Part shown: positions 12,276 to 24,369 of the stretch, in pieces | Layout: every line of letters starts with the position of its first letter | Numbering within the stretch: position 1 is the first letter of the stretch | Assembly (NCBI GenBank): GCA_900095095.1 | Contig: FMBT01000315.1 | Span: forward strand, 372,001-436,000 | Direction of reading: 5' to 3' | DNA from: Fragilariopsis cylindrus CCMP1102 | Taxonomy: Eukaryota > Bacillariophyta > Bacillariophyceae > Bacillariales > Bacillariaceae | Length of the DNA stretch: 64,000 bases | Program-made: the position numbers and the translations under genes | The notes under the pieces: model-generated | Told to the model about the DNA's origin: nothing | Seen by the model: the letters and a program-made list of their open reading frames with translations, nothing else | The model's database searches: none

Positions 12276-13023
12276 TGTTTCTATTCTTTTTTTAATGATG
12301 ATGATGATGTGATGATTGATCGAAGTATTTTGATAGGATTGTTGTTTATGATTTTTGTTTGTATTCAAAGTTATGTTATGGCAAGTTGCTTGTACCTGTG
12401 GTCGATTCGAATGCCTAGCTAGATGAAAGCATTGTTGCGTTAGCGCTTGAAAAAAAAACGTATTGTTCACGTTTACATTTTTCAAAACGTGATGGTTTTT
12501 TTCTGTTCGTTTTTGGGAACACGGTATGGGATCCAACACGCGCTGTGTCAGTCGTCGAATGATATGATGTCTTAATTATACGATATGAGGAGATCTTTTG
12601 TGGCACAATCGATTTATTGGATCTTAATTATTCACGTTCATCATCTTCGTTCCGAGTGTCTTTTGTCGTCGTCTACGTCTTCGTCGTCTACGTTGTGATA
12701 TTCTTCATCTTCGTTATCCTTATTGTTTCGATTATTCTTCAATAATATCACACATCATATGACAGTTATATCGCTGCGGCAGGGGTAAAGTAAAAGTGTG
12801 CAGTGTAGAATAATATATACTGTAGTTCAGGCAGGCATAATGTCAATTTATCATTGTACAATACAAGTCTACAAGTCTGCAAGTTACAAGTAGTAGAAAC
12901 GTACAGTAGTAGGTAGGTACTGAAGTAGTATTAAAAGAAAAAATTCTCAAAAGAAATAAATGAGCTGCAACAAGAATTCGTCCTGCCCGCCCGCCGTGCG
13001 CCAAAAAAAATGAACGGTTTATA
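12276..13023. other. Intergenic
   Basis: No gene seen. There is an ATG repeat at 12293-12312, and (TCG)n-like stretches lie near 12660-12700. Confidence 0.5.
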
Positions 13024-13531
13024 CTGTGCTAGCTCGATTGGCCCCTAGTTGGCCATCACAACAAAACTGATCATAAATATATACATTTTTTATGTACTCG
13101 TCAGTCACCAAGAAATCCAGGTTCCCAACGCACGGAAAGAGTAAAACTGTACAGAAAATGTGAACTATTACTGTGCTAGCTCGATTGGCCCCAAGTTGGC
13201 CATCACAACAAAACTGATCATAAATATATACATTTTTTATGTACTCGTCAGTCACCAAGAAATCCAGGTTCCCAACGCACGGAAAGAGTAAAACTGTACA
13301 GAAAATGTGAACTATTACTGTGCTAGCTCGATTGGCCCCAAGTTGGCCATCACAACAAAACTGATCATAAATATATACATTTTTTATGTACTCGTCAGTC
13401 ACCAAGAAATCCAGGTTCCCAACGCACGGAAAGAGTAAAACTGTTAAGAAAATGTGAACGTATATAGTGCTAGCTCGTCGGAAAGAGTTGGCATCAACAA
13501 CAAAACTGATCATAAATATATTCATTTTTTA
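13024..13531. repeat. 147-bp tandem satellite, about 3.5 copies
   Basis: The motif GTGCTAGCTCGATTGGCCCC recurs with starts near 13026, 13173 and 13320, and a diverged copy near 13467, each exactly 147 bp apart. The first three units are almost identical over their whole length. The fourth has lost the GGCCCC part and ends at the shared AACAAAACTGATCATAAATATA segment. Because 147 is a multiple of three, the minus strand stays open through the array and gives a 49-residue repeat, which I regard as a by-product and not a gene. Confidence 0.9.
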
Positions 13532-14008
13532 GGATTTGGTCATTTGGAAAAATTCTATGAGGTCTCTTTTAGTAGTAAAAGACATATAATAATCATTTTT
13601 TGAAAAAACACGTCCTACATACCCGGTAAAAATGAGTCCTCTCTTAATATACCAATAACAATAAAAATTAGCACATTGACTAATATAACACTAATAGAGA
13701 CATCTGTACCAGTACTTTATCTATTACTCTAATATTTAATTTTCAATACTTCTCTCTTATGTACCTCTTCCTGGCGATTCGAAAGTTGCCTGCCACCCAC
13801 ATAAACCCTCATATAATTTTCCCCAGATAACCAAATTCAACCGAAACTTTTTGTCTTCATTCACAGTACACATATATACATTTCGTCTATAAAGTTTGTA
13901 TTAAATGGACCCATATTGATTGAGCTTCGATTCAATACATTCCCATTTTATATATCGTATGAAAATAATTTTTTTCGTTTTTTTTTTACGAGGATTTGCG
14001 CAGTATAA

Positions 14009-14100
14009 AACAAGGGGAAAATGTTTCCCCTTGTTTGAAACAAGGGGAAAATGCTTCCCCTTGTTTGAAACAAGGGGAAAATGTTTCCCCTTGTTTCAGA
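14009..14100. repeat. Three tandem 30-bp perfect hairpins
   Basis: The unit AAACAAGGGGAAA, ATG, TTTCCCCTTGTTT (13-nt perfect arms, 3-nt loop) occurs three times in a row with a G spacer. One copy has GCT in place of GTT at the loop edge. Because every arm pairs with every other opposite arm, the array could form either three small hairpins or larger cruciforms. Confidence 0.85.
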
Positions 14101-14187
14101 TTATTATGCCCCCTTTATGAAGAGCTCCCCTAAATAAAAATTATTTAAATCGCCGAAAATGACACGTTCGGCTTACTAACGGAAGGC

Positions 14188-14371
14188 CCTGTGCTAGCTC
14201 GAGCCCCACAAGTTGGCCATCAACAACAAAACTGATCATATTTATATGCATTTTTTATATAAAAAATACTGGCTCGCGGCTCACGAGAAATCCAGGTTTC
14301 CAAGTCAGATACTTTTTAAGTAACGAAATCGCACGAGAAATCCAGGTTCCCAACGCACGGAAAGAGTAAAA
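14188..14371. repeat. Diverged extra copy of the 147-bp satellite
   Basis: The same landmarks as the array at 13.0-13.5 kb appear in the same order (TGTGCTAGCTCG, AGTTGGCCATCA, AACAAAACTGATCAT, GAGAAATCCAGGTTCCCAAC, GCACGGAAAGAGTAAAA) with insertions, and the GAGAAATCCAGG segment occurs twice. About 650 bp separate it from the array. Confidence 0.8.
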
Positions 14372-15670
14372 TGTTACTCCTCTGCTTTTACTTGTCCTTG
14401 TTTCAACGTTTCATCGATCAGCTGTTACTGCATATTTAACTTTGCGTTGTTGTTTGTATTTATTTGCGATTGTCTGATGTGTCAATGATGCAATATATTG
14501 AATATGTGATGTGATGATGTGAAGTAGACTAACTATGGAAAGTAAAATAAACAAAGTATCCGCATAAAATCGATGAATATCCAGTGCGCACACGTTTCAT
14601 GTCTTGACTGTATTTTATTAGTACTGTAAGGAAGAAAAAAATTCACCGACGACACGACGACCATGATTAGAAAACGAGTAAACGATCTTTAACACAATCA
14701 ATTCTACTTCAAATTGAAAACTTCTTTGTATTACAATCATCAACATTCGGTAATAAAGACAAGAATACTAGTGATGTTGGATTTTGATTTATTCGAAAAT
14801 TTACTAGAGGTATAAGTAGTGTATAGCATTCAAAAATTCGGGACGACTCTATAATTAAGAGGAGCAAATATTAAGTACTACTAATGATCTAAAATAATCT
14901 ATTAATGCAAATGATATCTGTTGATCAAAATTGATTTCATAAAAAAAGCTAAGCCAGTAATAACGTTAACAATGCAATTCTTCTTCTTCTCATTGTTCTT
15001 TTTGCTTTTGTTATTAGTAACATTTCCTCTTGCCTGCTATCTTTCTTCGTTATTATTGTTGTTGTTGCTCTTGTCGTGCAGTGGCGGTGGTGGTGGCAAT
15101 AACGCAAAGTAGTAGTAATATCACCTTTCGTGCCTTTCGTATAGTAGGACGTATCTTCACGGATCATTTCAGCAATTTCATTATTATTCCATCGTCTTGT
15201 AAATGAAAGAAGTGTTGTCGTTTCGTTTTATATATACCGGAATCAAATCGAATCGAATGTTTATATTATATAGGATGTGCGTGTGATTTTCTTTGAAATG
15301 ATTGTTATGATGATGATTGTTACGATGATGATCGTTATGATGATGATCGTCAACAACAAACAAACGCGAGAGTTGTTGTGAGTTTGTACACCTACTTGTT
15401 TCATCAAAGGCATCTAGCTATCTTGCTGATCTTCTCCATTAAGGATCAAGCAAGCAGCAGCACCAGCAGCACCAGCATGACGAGATTTCCTGCTTTCTGA
15501 TAGGCAAGTGTCGATAGCCAATGTCGAAATGTGTTCCTGTTGTACATACGGTAAAGTACGGTATGTGTTGTGTGTTTGAAGTTTGAAGTTAGTTGTAAAA
15601 GAAAAAGAAGAACAATGATGTGATGTGAAAATCTTGCGCGAATGAATATTGTAAATTAGATTATAATGAG

Positions 15671-15757
15671 AACGACCATACCAACATGACAGCACCGCTT
15701 CTAGTCTGCTCAGCGAAGTTAAGCATGTTCGGGCCACGTTGGGATCCCAGGTGTTGT
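15671..15757 (+). pseudogene. 5S rRNA-like sequence with internal deletion
   Basis: The sequence starts ACGACCATACCA, as eukaryotic 5S rRNA does, continues with the internal control region CGAAGTTAAGCA followed by TGTTCGGGCC, and ends GGGATCCCAGGTGTTGTT followed by T-runs like a Pol III terminator. Compared with a normal 5S of about 118-120 nt, roughly 25-30 nt are missing between the GGGCC and GGGA parts, where the TAGTACT and GGTGGGGGACC segment should be. I take it for a 5S pseudogene or a 5S-derived SINE head, not a working rRNA gene. Confidence 0.65.
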
Positions 15758-17862
15758 TTTCTTTTTGTCTTTATTTTTGCCTTTTTTTATTTTTTATTTT
15801 GGAAGGCATTTTAGTTCTTCATCAAAAGATATCTTATTATTCCTCCACCTACCTCCATCCTGTAGTTTACAAACAACAGTAACCACCACTTGTATTATAT
15901 TATATATTGTTCTTTTTACAACAACTAACAGCTAGTTTCTATAAACCACCATCATAACACAATGTTGCTAGAAATAGTGTCATCACCCTTGTTGGAATGA
16001 AAGAAGCATAATATATATCTCTTCTAGGTAGGGGGAGTGATATGATGACACCACTCATTCAAGCTGTGGAATAGCATTTTTTACTCAAGTGGTTTGAGCT
16101 TTGAACATAAAATTGAGTTTGGTGTTTGTTGGATCATTACTTACTTACTTATTATGCTGTATAATAATGGAGAAGTAGTATCAGCATTATTTGTAGTTGA
16201 GATCTTTACTAAAAAATACACTCTGATGATGCAGAACATTCTATATTACAACCAGATAGAGATAAGAGATCTTATACTAGAGGTAAGTATCTTCACCAGC
16301 AAACTGGCAGTAGCAGGATGTTATGGACGTGCACCACCTTCTATGCGGACAAACAAAGTACACCTCACAGATATCAACAAAAAGCATCTTTAGCTCCTTT
16401 TTTTGAACAACTTCTAAGGCAGGTGAATGTAGTGCAGTACATATTTTTTGATGTTGCATAAGTATTGGGTGGTTGGGTGGTGCATACCAATGCTACTAGT
16501 CATTTTGCATAAATATTTTTGACTAATACTACTTTTAGGACAATCACATTGGGTAAGAGAGAGGAGTCAAGTTAGTGTACTACCTCATCATATTGCAGCA
16601 CTGTTTGGTGCTGTTTGATTGAATTGAATGTGTGTAATTATTTAAAACCTTACATGATATTATGCATGGGTAAGGTAGTCTAAATCTGATACACATGCCC
16701 ATGCTACAAAATTCTTGAATGTGTGTGATTATTGATTATGTGTATCATAAGAGACCAGGTACATACAGAGAAGTGATATCTCTGGAAGAGTTGTGTAAAC
16801 AAACAGTATGATATGTTATGCCAAAAAAAAATAAGAACACTCAATTATGACAAGTCAAGTGTACACACCACCCAGGTTAATATTATGTTGTCATCTACTT
16901 TTCAGTAACTAAATAATCTTCCATTGAAAGGTATGTTGTTGAAATGGAACTAGACCCAATAGTTAGAATATCAACAGTAATGTGCTCATACTACTTTAAT
17001 GTGAGATGAGAGATGAGAGGAAGACAATAAGCTACTAAACTCAAATGTGAGAAAAGGGGAGGGGAACATTTTTTTCCCCTATGTTTATTTATTGATAATT
17101 GGGTGTGAAGTGTGGCCCCTCCAATGATCAAAGGCCTGCAAAATAAGCTAAGCAAGATGGGAGCATGACAAATCTGTAGGACATTTGAATCATATGAATC
17201 TAGTAGCCACCCACTTGAGGACCATCATTTCTTTAGACAAAAACAAAGTGGTACTCAGTCTATTGACATCAATGCTGCATATGCTAAGATTTCATAATAA
17301 TGAGAAGTCTCTGGTTTTAGTATTTTTATCCAAAAGCAGTGGATGTGCATCAGAAATTTATATGTGGCATAAAAGCGCAGACTAGAGAATTTCTAAGGTA
17401 TTTGTAGATGAGTTGTTTGTGCCCTCCCTTGGCTGTTGTGTTTCCACATGAGCTGTAATACGGCAGGAAACCCTTCTTTTTAGAAATTATCAGTGTCGTC
17501 ATCAGTCAAGAGAATGTTGCAAAAAGCAAGAAACCAGCAATGTATATTCTGCTGTTCCTTCTGTTAGTAAGTAATCATCATCATGCATTTGATATCTCTC
17601 AAGAGAACATTTATTGGTTGTAGACCAGACAAAGTACCTCTCACACATCCACAAATCCACACACACTCAGTAGGTGATAGAGTGTATATGTACCTTCACT
17701 TTTACTTTTGATACCCCCTTGCTTACTTACCAGCAAGCATAGGCATAAAAATCATACCTACCTAATTCTTACTTACCAGCAGCTTGGTAAGGGGCACAAT
17801 TTTTTGTACACATCACTTTGAGTGCACATGTTGTGCGTGTCTAAAACAAATACCCCCCCCCC

Positions 17863-18079
17863 CCCCCCAGATCTGTATGTTATTTGTCTATGCCATGCAA
17901 AGTACCACCACAACATAATCAAATCAAAAAGGAAATTCTAGATCACACATTCAATGCTATCACTTTGAGTGCCCCCCCCCCCCCCAGATCTGTATGTTAT
18001 TTGTCTATACCATGCAAAGTACCACCACAACATAATCAAATCAAAAAGGAAATTCTAGATCACACATTCAATGCTATCA
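17863..18079. repeat. 107-bp tandem duplication with poly-C
   Basis: A poly-C tract followed by AGATCTGTATGTTATTTGTC and about 75 further bases occurs at 17863-17964 and again at 17972-18079. The two copies differ by very few bases (for example ATGCC against ATACC), which points to a recent local duplication. Confidence 0.85.
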
Positions 18080-18486
18080 AAACAAGAAGTGTATGTAGAA
18101 GGATTTATTGTTTCTTTAGCCATACAAATAATGCACAAATAATGCACAAACCAACATGGTGTAGGATATTTGTTGATCTTACTTTTTTACTTGATATGTG
18201 CCATTCTGTGCGCACCCAGTTTTTGACTAATAGCAACACAAAGAATGAGAGTGTATTGGCACAAGACCATATATTGTTGTGCCAGTCAGGCAGGATGAGA
18301 TTGATTGCAACAACAACAACAACAGAAAGCAAATAAATAGTAGGTGTGGATGGATGGTGGGTCATTGCTATTGGAGAGGGTGTGGGTATGCTCTACTATG
18401 CCTATGATGTGCTGTAGTACCAACTGTGAGCTATAATTAACTATATCCATCATGATTAATAAAAACTGTATGTGAGTTTTAAAAAA

Positions 18487-18610
18487 AATGAAAACCGTAT
18501 TTTTGCGTGTCGGACTTTTTTGACCACGCGGGACTTATTTTTTTTTTGGTTCAAAAAAGTCCAACACGCCGAAACACAGGTTAAAATGAAACCCAAATAC
18601 GGTTTTCATT
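18487..18610. mobile_element. Nested foldback (MITE-like) element
   Basis: The outer arms are perfect 16-nt inverted repeats at 18487-18502 and 18595-18610 (AATGAAAACCGTATTT and its complement). Inside lie second arms of 19 nt with one mismatch at 18505-18523 and 18551-18569 (GCGTGTCGGACTTTTTTGA and its near-complement). The whole 124-bp unit would fold into one long hairpin. I could not identify target-site duplications or a parent transposon. Confidence 0.65.
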
Positions 18611-20179
18611 TGAGTCACGCGTCGAAAAAAATCATTATGGATATACATGTAGCTAGAATGTAACATAGAACCTGTGTACACACCATGGAATCAAAATTTA
18701 GTAAAGAGCAATAAAGCGCACACTCAGCCAATCACAACAACAACATGCACCATGGCATGGCAGTAATAAGAATGAAGAAGAAGTAAGGGAGAGAAGATAA
18801 AGAAACTACATATTTTGATTATGCAGTTGGCATCATCTGCCAAGCAGTCTGTTCCCCCTGCACACATTGTTTTGAATCCTAAAGTACCCAGTGATAATGT
18901 ATGATACGTCATTCTAGGTACCATTTCTTGACTATTAGATAGAACAGCCAACACCATCACCATCATTATTGATTTGACAAAAAATAGCAGTTGATGATAC
19001 AGTAGTTGTAGTAGGCCAAAAACTGCTGGACCACAAAATGAGAGTGGATATTGACACCTCAGTGTGTCAAGGCAGCAGGAGGAGATTGTGGTGTAGCAAA
19101 AAAGCAAACTAAACACAGTAGGTGATGAGTCAGTTAGTTCAATTCATTGTAGATATATGAGGTATGCTGGCTATCCTGGCTATGCTGTAGTAGTACTATT
19201 TTACTAATATAACTATGGGATATAATTAATTGCACAGTAGCATAGCACATACAAAAAATTGGCATCCAACACAAAGACAAGAAAACTACTGGAGACCACA
19301 AAATGACACATCATCTATATGGCAGTGCTCTTCTTGAGATTGGAAAGATATAGGATCCCCCAGCATAGCAGCCACCCCATCGACGACATACAATGTGTGT
19401 AAAACCCTTGAAGATATATCTGAGAACACTGAGTATATCTTGACACAATACCACAGGAGATTGTTGTATGTGTCTATAATTAACTGCACACAATGTATAT
19501 TTCATTCTTAGATGTTCCTGTAGCAGGGCTGCTTTTCCTTCCTAATCATCATTATGTATATTACAAGGCAGATTTTACTCGACCTTTGAGGCCGATTTAG
19601 GGGTATTTTTAAAAGAGGTGTACGTACGTACCTCCCTTAAAAAAGCCCCCCTCTGATTTGATAGTAGTAGTAGCAGGGGGCGTGTCAAAATTTAGTCCAC
19701 GTCATTTATTTTCTTACTCCAAAAAGTCAACATAACCAGATGACACGATGTTCTTTTCTGCTGCTGACGTCGCGAAGCTGAGAGCGCGCGCCATCTCCTA
19801 TTCTCCCCATACACTTTTCAATGTAAATAAATTCGCTCAGTCAGTCTGCCTGCCTTTATTTTTTTTGTCTAAGAAACCATGCGTTTGAAAAATAACTGTA
19901 GCGAGCCATGTCTCCTTTTGGACAACAAGGCGAGGCAGGATGGTGGAGGCAACAAGCATTTTCCGCTTTTGAAATATTTTTTTTACTTCGAGGAGACGTT
20001 ACTAGCTGTAACAGTGTTGTCAATCATTATATATTGAAGCGTATCGTATCGTAAAACACTGGGAGTCAAAGACGAGGTACTGTACTTCGTAGCATTTGAC
20101 AAACAAGGGGGGAAGGAACATCAATAACTTTCACTGCAGAAGTAGCTAAAGTAGAGAAGCAAGCAGGAAACAAAACAAG

Positions 20180-23100
20180 ATGACGACTACTATTCGACAA
20201 GCAAATAATATTAAATTTATTTCCAATGTCGTCGTTTTTGTTGTTGTTGTTGTCGCATTATTATGTGCAGTAGTAGTAGTGGAAGCCTATTCAGTACCAT
20301 TATCAGCAAAAGTACGAACAGCATCATTGCAATTTAATCCAATTAATAAAACAAGAAATAATTTGAAAGGGAATGTCAAAAATCAATGGCCATTAGTGGT
20401 ACCAGGAAGATTTGGTCTGGTAACAATTCCAGGTCAATCATTGAAGGCGAGAGCGTCAATAACACAACGACGGTCGTCGTCGTCGTCTAACAGAGGCGGC
20501 GTAGGGCCAGTATACGACAACGGCGAAGGCGATAATGATAATTATGATTATGAGTATGATTGGGATTCCTCCACACCATTTTTTGCACTTCCATCCACAT
20601 TTACAAAGACAAGGAATCCATTTTCAATTTATCACGAGAATGATGACGACTTTGACACGAATACTAACGACTACACTTCTTCAGGCTTAGAAGGATTAGG
20701 AGGAGGAAGTATATACGGATTTGATAATTTCGTGGAAAGAAATAACAATAATAGAGGAAGTAGTGATAGAGGTAGCAGTAGTAGCCGATCATCCTTCTTT
20801 CCATCATCACCATTTTCAAGATTTCAAACACCTGCTGTGTCAATGGCAAATTATATGTCACAAAATAACAATAATGGTGGATTCGGTGGCGGTGGAGGTG
20901 GCGGTGCTGGTGGTACTCCACCATTCGGTGGTTCTGGTGCTGGTGGTACTCCTTCATTCGGTGGTGGTGGTGGTGGTGGTGCAGGTGGTACTCCACCATT
21001 CCCAGGAGGAGCTAGTGCAGGTGGTACTCCATCATTCGGTGGTGGTGGTGGTGGTGCAGGCGGTACACCACCATTCCCAGGAGGAGGTGGAGGTGGAGGT
21101 TTACCACCCCCGTTCGGACGAAATTCTAATTCACCACCAGGAGGAGAACGAGGTGGAGGTGGAGGTTCACCATCCCCATTCGGTCGAGATTCTAACTCAC
21201 CACCAGGAGGAGAACGAGGAGCAGGTGGTGGAGGTTCACCATCCCCGTTTGGTCGAGATTCTAACTCACCAGGTGGAGAACGAGGAGCAGGTGCAGGTGG
21301 AGGAGGTCCTCCTGGGTTTGGTGCCGGAAATAGCAATAGCAATGGCAGTGGTGGTTCACCATCCCCATTCGGTCGAAATTCTAATTCTCCAGGAGGAGAA
21401 CGAGGAGGAGGAGGAGGTCCTCCTGGTTTCGGCAATAACAACAACAACAACGGAGGTGGAGAAAGAGGAGGAGGTCCTCCTGGTTTTGGTCAGCAACAAC
21501 AACAACAACAACAAGGTGGTGGTAGTGGCTACAACAACGAAGATTCATCCTACAATAGTAACAATAATAATAACAATAACAACAACGATGATCGTGATAA
21601 TGATCGTTTTCAAGACAGAGGTGGTCGTGATAGAGATCGTGATAGAGATAGAGAAACTCCAAGAGGGAGTAATAGATTTAATACAGTTGGTGGTGTTGGA
21701 TCAGTAAGTGGTGCTAATATATCAAAAGGTGGTCGTTCTAACCAATTTCAAAATCGTGAAGATTCTAATGTTGCTGGTCGTGGTGGTAGAATGGATAATG
21801 ATCTATCTGACTTCTCTTCATCATCAAGAGGAGGAAATAGTAATGGTCCTTCCCCGAACGACGCCTATGCTAGAGGTGGATATGAACAAGATTCACGTGA
21901 TGGATCTTGGAAAGATGGAAACAATGATTATGACGAACGACAACAACAAGGAAGAGGACAAGGACAAAGACAAGGAAGAGGTGGACAGGATGGTGGTTTT
22001 GGTTCTTCTTCTTCATCATCATCGTCATCACAACAATCTCCATCATACTCACAAGATACTCGTTTCGGAAATCAATATGGTGGAGAAGAACGAGGACGAG
22101 GACGAGGACCACCAGGTGGTGCTGGTAATTTTGGTGGTACTGGTGATTTTCCAGATGATAATGAATTCTATGATGAACGTCGTAACAACGATGAAGATAA
22201 TGATTTCTATTCACGAAATGGTAATGTTGTTGATAATCGCAGTACCGGCAGTCGACGAGGTTCAGGTGCAGGTGGTCCAAATCTAAGAGGTGCACCTGGT
22301 AGGAATCAAAACTATTATGATGTTGGTGGTGACGGTGGTGACCGTAGAATGGATCGTGGTGGTGGAATAACGAAATATACACCAAATAGAAATACAAATA
22401 CTAATTACAACGAACAGCAGCCGAATAGAAGAAGACCACCCGGTGGTGACGTTGATGGTTACAATAGTTATGATGTGAATAATAATGACTATTATGACTA
22501 TAATGATGATGAGACTGATATTCATTATAACAACGAAGGAAAAAGAGTACGTAGATTCGACTCAAACTGGGATCGTCCTGATTCTTATTCTAATCCTGAT
22601 CATCTTTCTAATGGTAATGACAGTAACGATCCTAATCGTACCATGCAGAATAGAAGAAGAAGTGCAGGTCGGGATGTTTCAAATGGTGCTACTCTTCGAC
22701 GATATGATCCTGAATGGGATGCGGGTGGTGGTTTATATGATGAAGATGCATTATATGGTGGTGGTGTTGCATCAACACGTAATTATGCATCAGGATATGG
22801 TGGTGATCGATCAAATATGAATAATAATAATCGTCGCCAATCTAATTCGAAGTAAGTACCACCGTACCTTTGTGTTGCGCGGCTCGGCGGCCGTTTTTCC
22901 GTTGTGTGTGTTTTTTTGCTTGCAGGTTCTTTTTTCTTTTAAACTCACTCACTAATTTATTGTGTATTTTTTTCTAGTCGTGGTCGGCTCGGGGCACGAG
23001 GAGACCCTGCATTAGGTGCTGGTTGGGGTGAAACTGGTGGTAGAGATCGTTTTTCGAAAAGTAAAACAAGTCAATTTAGTGATTATCCTCAAGAGGGTGG

Positions 23101-23626
23101 TAGTAGAGATCGTTTCGATCCTTCTTCTGGTAGTGATGGACGAGAACGGTATCAACCAGGATATGATGGATACGAAGATGATACCATGCCCGTGGACGAA
23201 TACGACGATTCAAGAAGACGTGGACCAAGAAAAGGTTTAATTGGACGAGCGGGTAGAGACTCCGATAGAGAATACTATGATAGTTCATCACATGGTCCTG
23301 ATGTAAGAAGTGATGATTCTATGGAACGATTCCGACAAGGTACAGATGTACAAAAGGGTGATTTATATTCTGTTGATGTGAGTAGCACAGCAAGTAATAA
23401 AAAGAAAATTAGGAGCAAGAGCAATATGGGTAGTACAAGAAGGAGTAATAGTAATAGTAATAACGAACAACGAAGACGACGACCATCAAATGGAATTAGA
23501 GAAGGACCATCATCGATGAATAACCCATCATCATCGCCACAATCTCGAGGAGGAGGTCGACGTGGAGGTAATGGTAAAAATGGGGGTCGCGGGTTTTCTC
23601 TCGATGACCTTAATGAAATGTCATAA
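20180..23626 (+). CDS. Large secreted Gly/Asn/Asp/Arg-rich low-complexity protein
   Basis: Exons 20180..22851 and 22978..23626 join across a 126-bp GT-AG intron (phase 2) and give 1106 residues. Residues 1-36 are a classical signal peptide (a long Val/Leu/Ala core ending VEA). After a basic region the protein is repetitive: residues about 230-450 alternate poly-Gly with TPPF or TPSF and with GRxSNSPGGERG units, and the rest is rich in Asn, Asp, Ser, Gln and Arg (RDRDRDRE, RGG-like stretches, YDDY). There is no Cys-rich or enzymatic domain. Secretion together with repetitive Gly/Ser/Arg/Asp composition recalls diatom wall and silica-matrix proteins, but no KXXK, pentalysine or RXL silaffin motif stands out, so the wall role is inference. 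The plastid leader motif with Phe after the cleavage site is absent. Confidence 0.75.
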
Positions 23627-24369
23627 ATAAAGCATTAAAGCATAAAAAAAAGGAATGGATGGATCATATCACCGAAATCGTAAATGATGGCTTATTCTCA
23701 TTGTATCAAGAAAAAACCAAGAACCATACTTCCTTTCTCAATTACTCTACAGGACAAGCAAGATGAAATGTTGTCTAGTCATATTTTACAAGATTTCTTC
23801 CCTTCTCTACTACGGACGGCATCATTATTTTGGGGGAAGGGGGTACACACACAATATCGCAAATCACACCACAAAGAACAGGGCATACAAATAACACGAT
23901 ACAAACACGAACACAACTCCAAGACGCATACACAATAGGACAACACAACACAAGATAAGACAAAATAGTAATAATAATTTCATATAACACACAAGCACAC
24001 ATGCATCTTTGCCTGTCAACAAATAAACATACGAAGTTCCTACTTCATTCCTATTGCCGGTGGTGAGGTCCCGTTTTTTTTGGGGGGGGAGACTACTTCT
24101 TACAAAGCTAATTAGAGGAAAGACAACGAAGGGAATATATTACATCAATTGCATCGCATTCATTCACACGTATATAAATTATATTTTATTTTATCCATGT
24201 TTTGCTATATTTTTTGTTTGACGTAGTCATTTATTCATTCATTTATTCATTCATTCGTTCGTTCATCCTACTTCCTCCGTGCAACGCATACTCCTTGGCG
24301 CGAGATTTTTACGTGATAAAATTTCATACCCCAACAACTCCGGCAACAAAAACAGAGGATTGATTTTTA
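23627..24369. other. Intergenic between two convergent genes
   Basis: This is the 3' flank of both neighbours. AATAAAG lies just after the stop of the left gene. A G8 run is at about 24080 and an ATTC repeat at 24230-24265. No gene seen. Confidence 0.5.

Larger units (their letters stand above)
14372..20179. other. Large gene-poor block
   Basis: No frame here has a recognisable domain. The block holds a 5S-like sequence at 15671, poly-C tracts of 15 or more bases at 17863 and 17972, a tandem duplication (17863-18079), a foldback element (18487-18610), an imperfect palindrome around TGTACGTACGTACC near 19620, and several short ATAATTAACT-type motifs (18433, 19225, 19475). The hydrophobic minus frame at 18724-19116 has no identifiable family. 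Composition and repeats suggest old mobile-element debris. Confidence 0.5.

Noticed and set aside
13019-13525. Long minus-strand frame with 49-residue repeats across the satellite
   Set aside because: The frame is open only because the repeat unit is 147 bp; no domain, no distinct start context, and the sequence reads as a tandem satellite.
20664-22525. Several long frames (Pro-rich, His-rich, Val-rich) over the Gly-rich gene
   Set aside because: They are other-frame readings of the same triplet repeats; only the plus frame has a signal peptide and a consistent intron.
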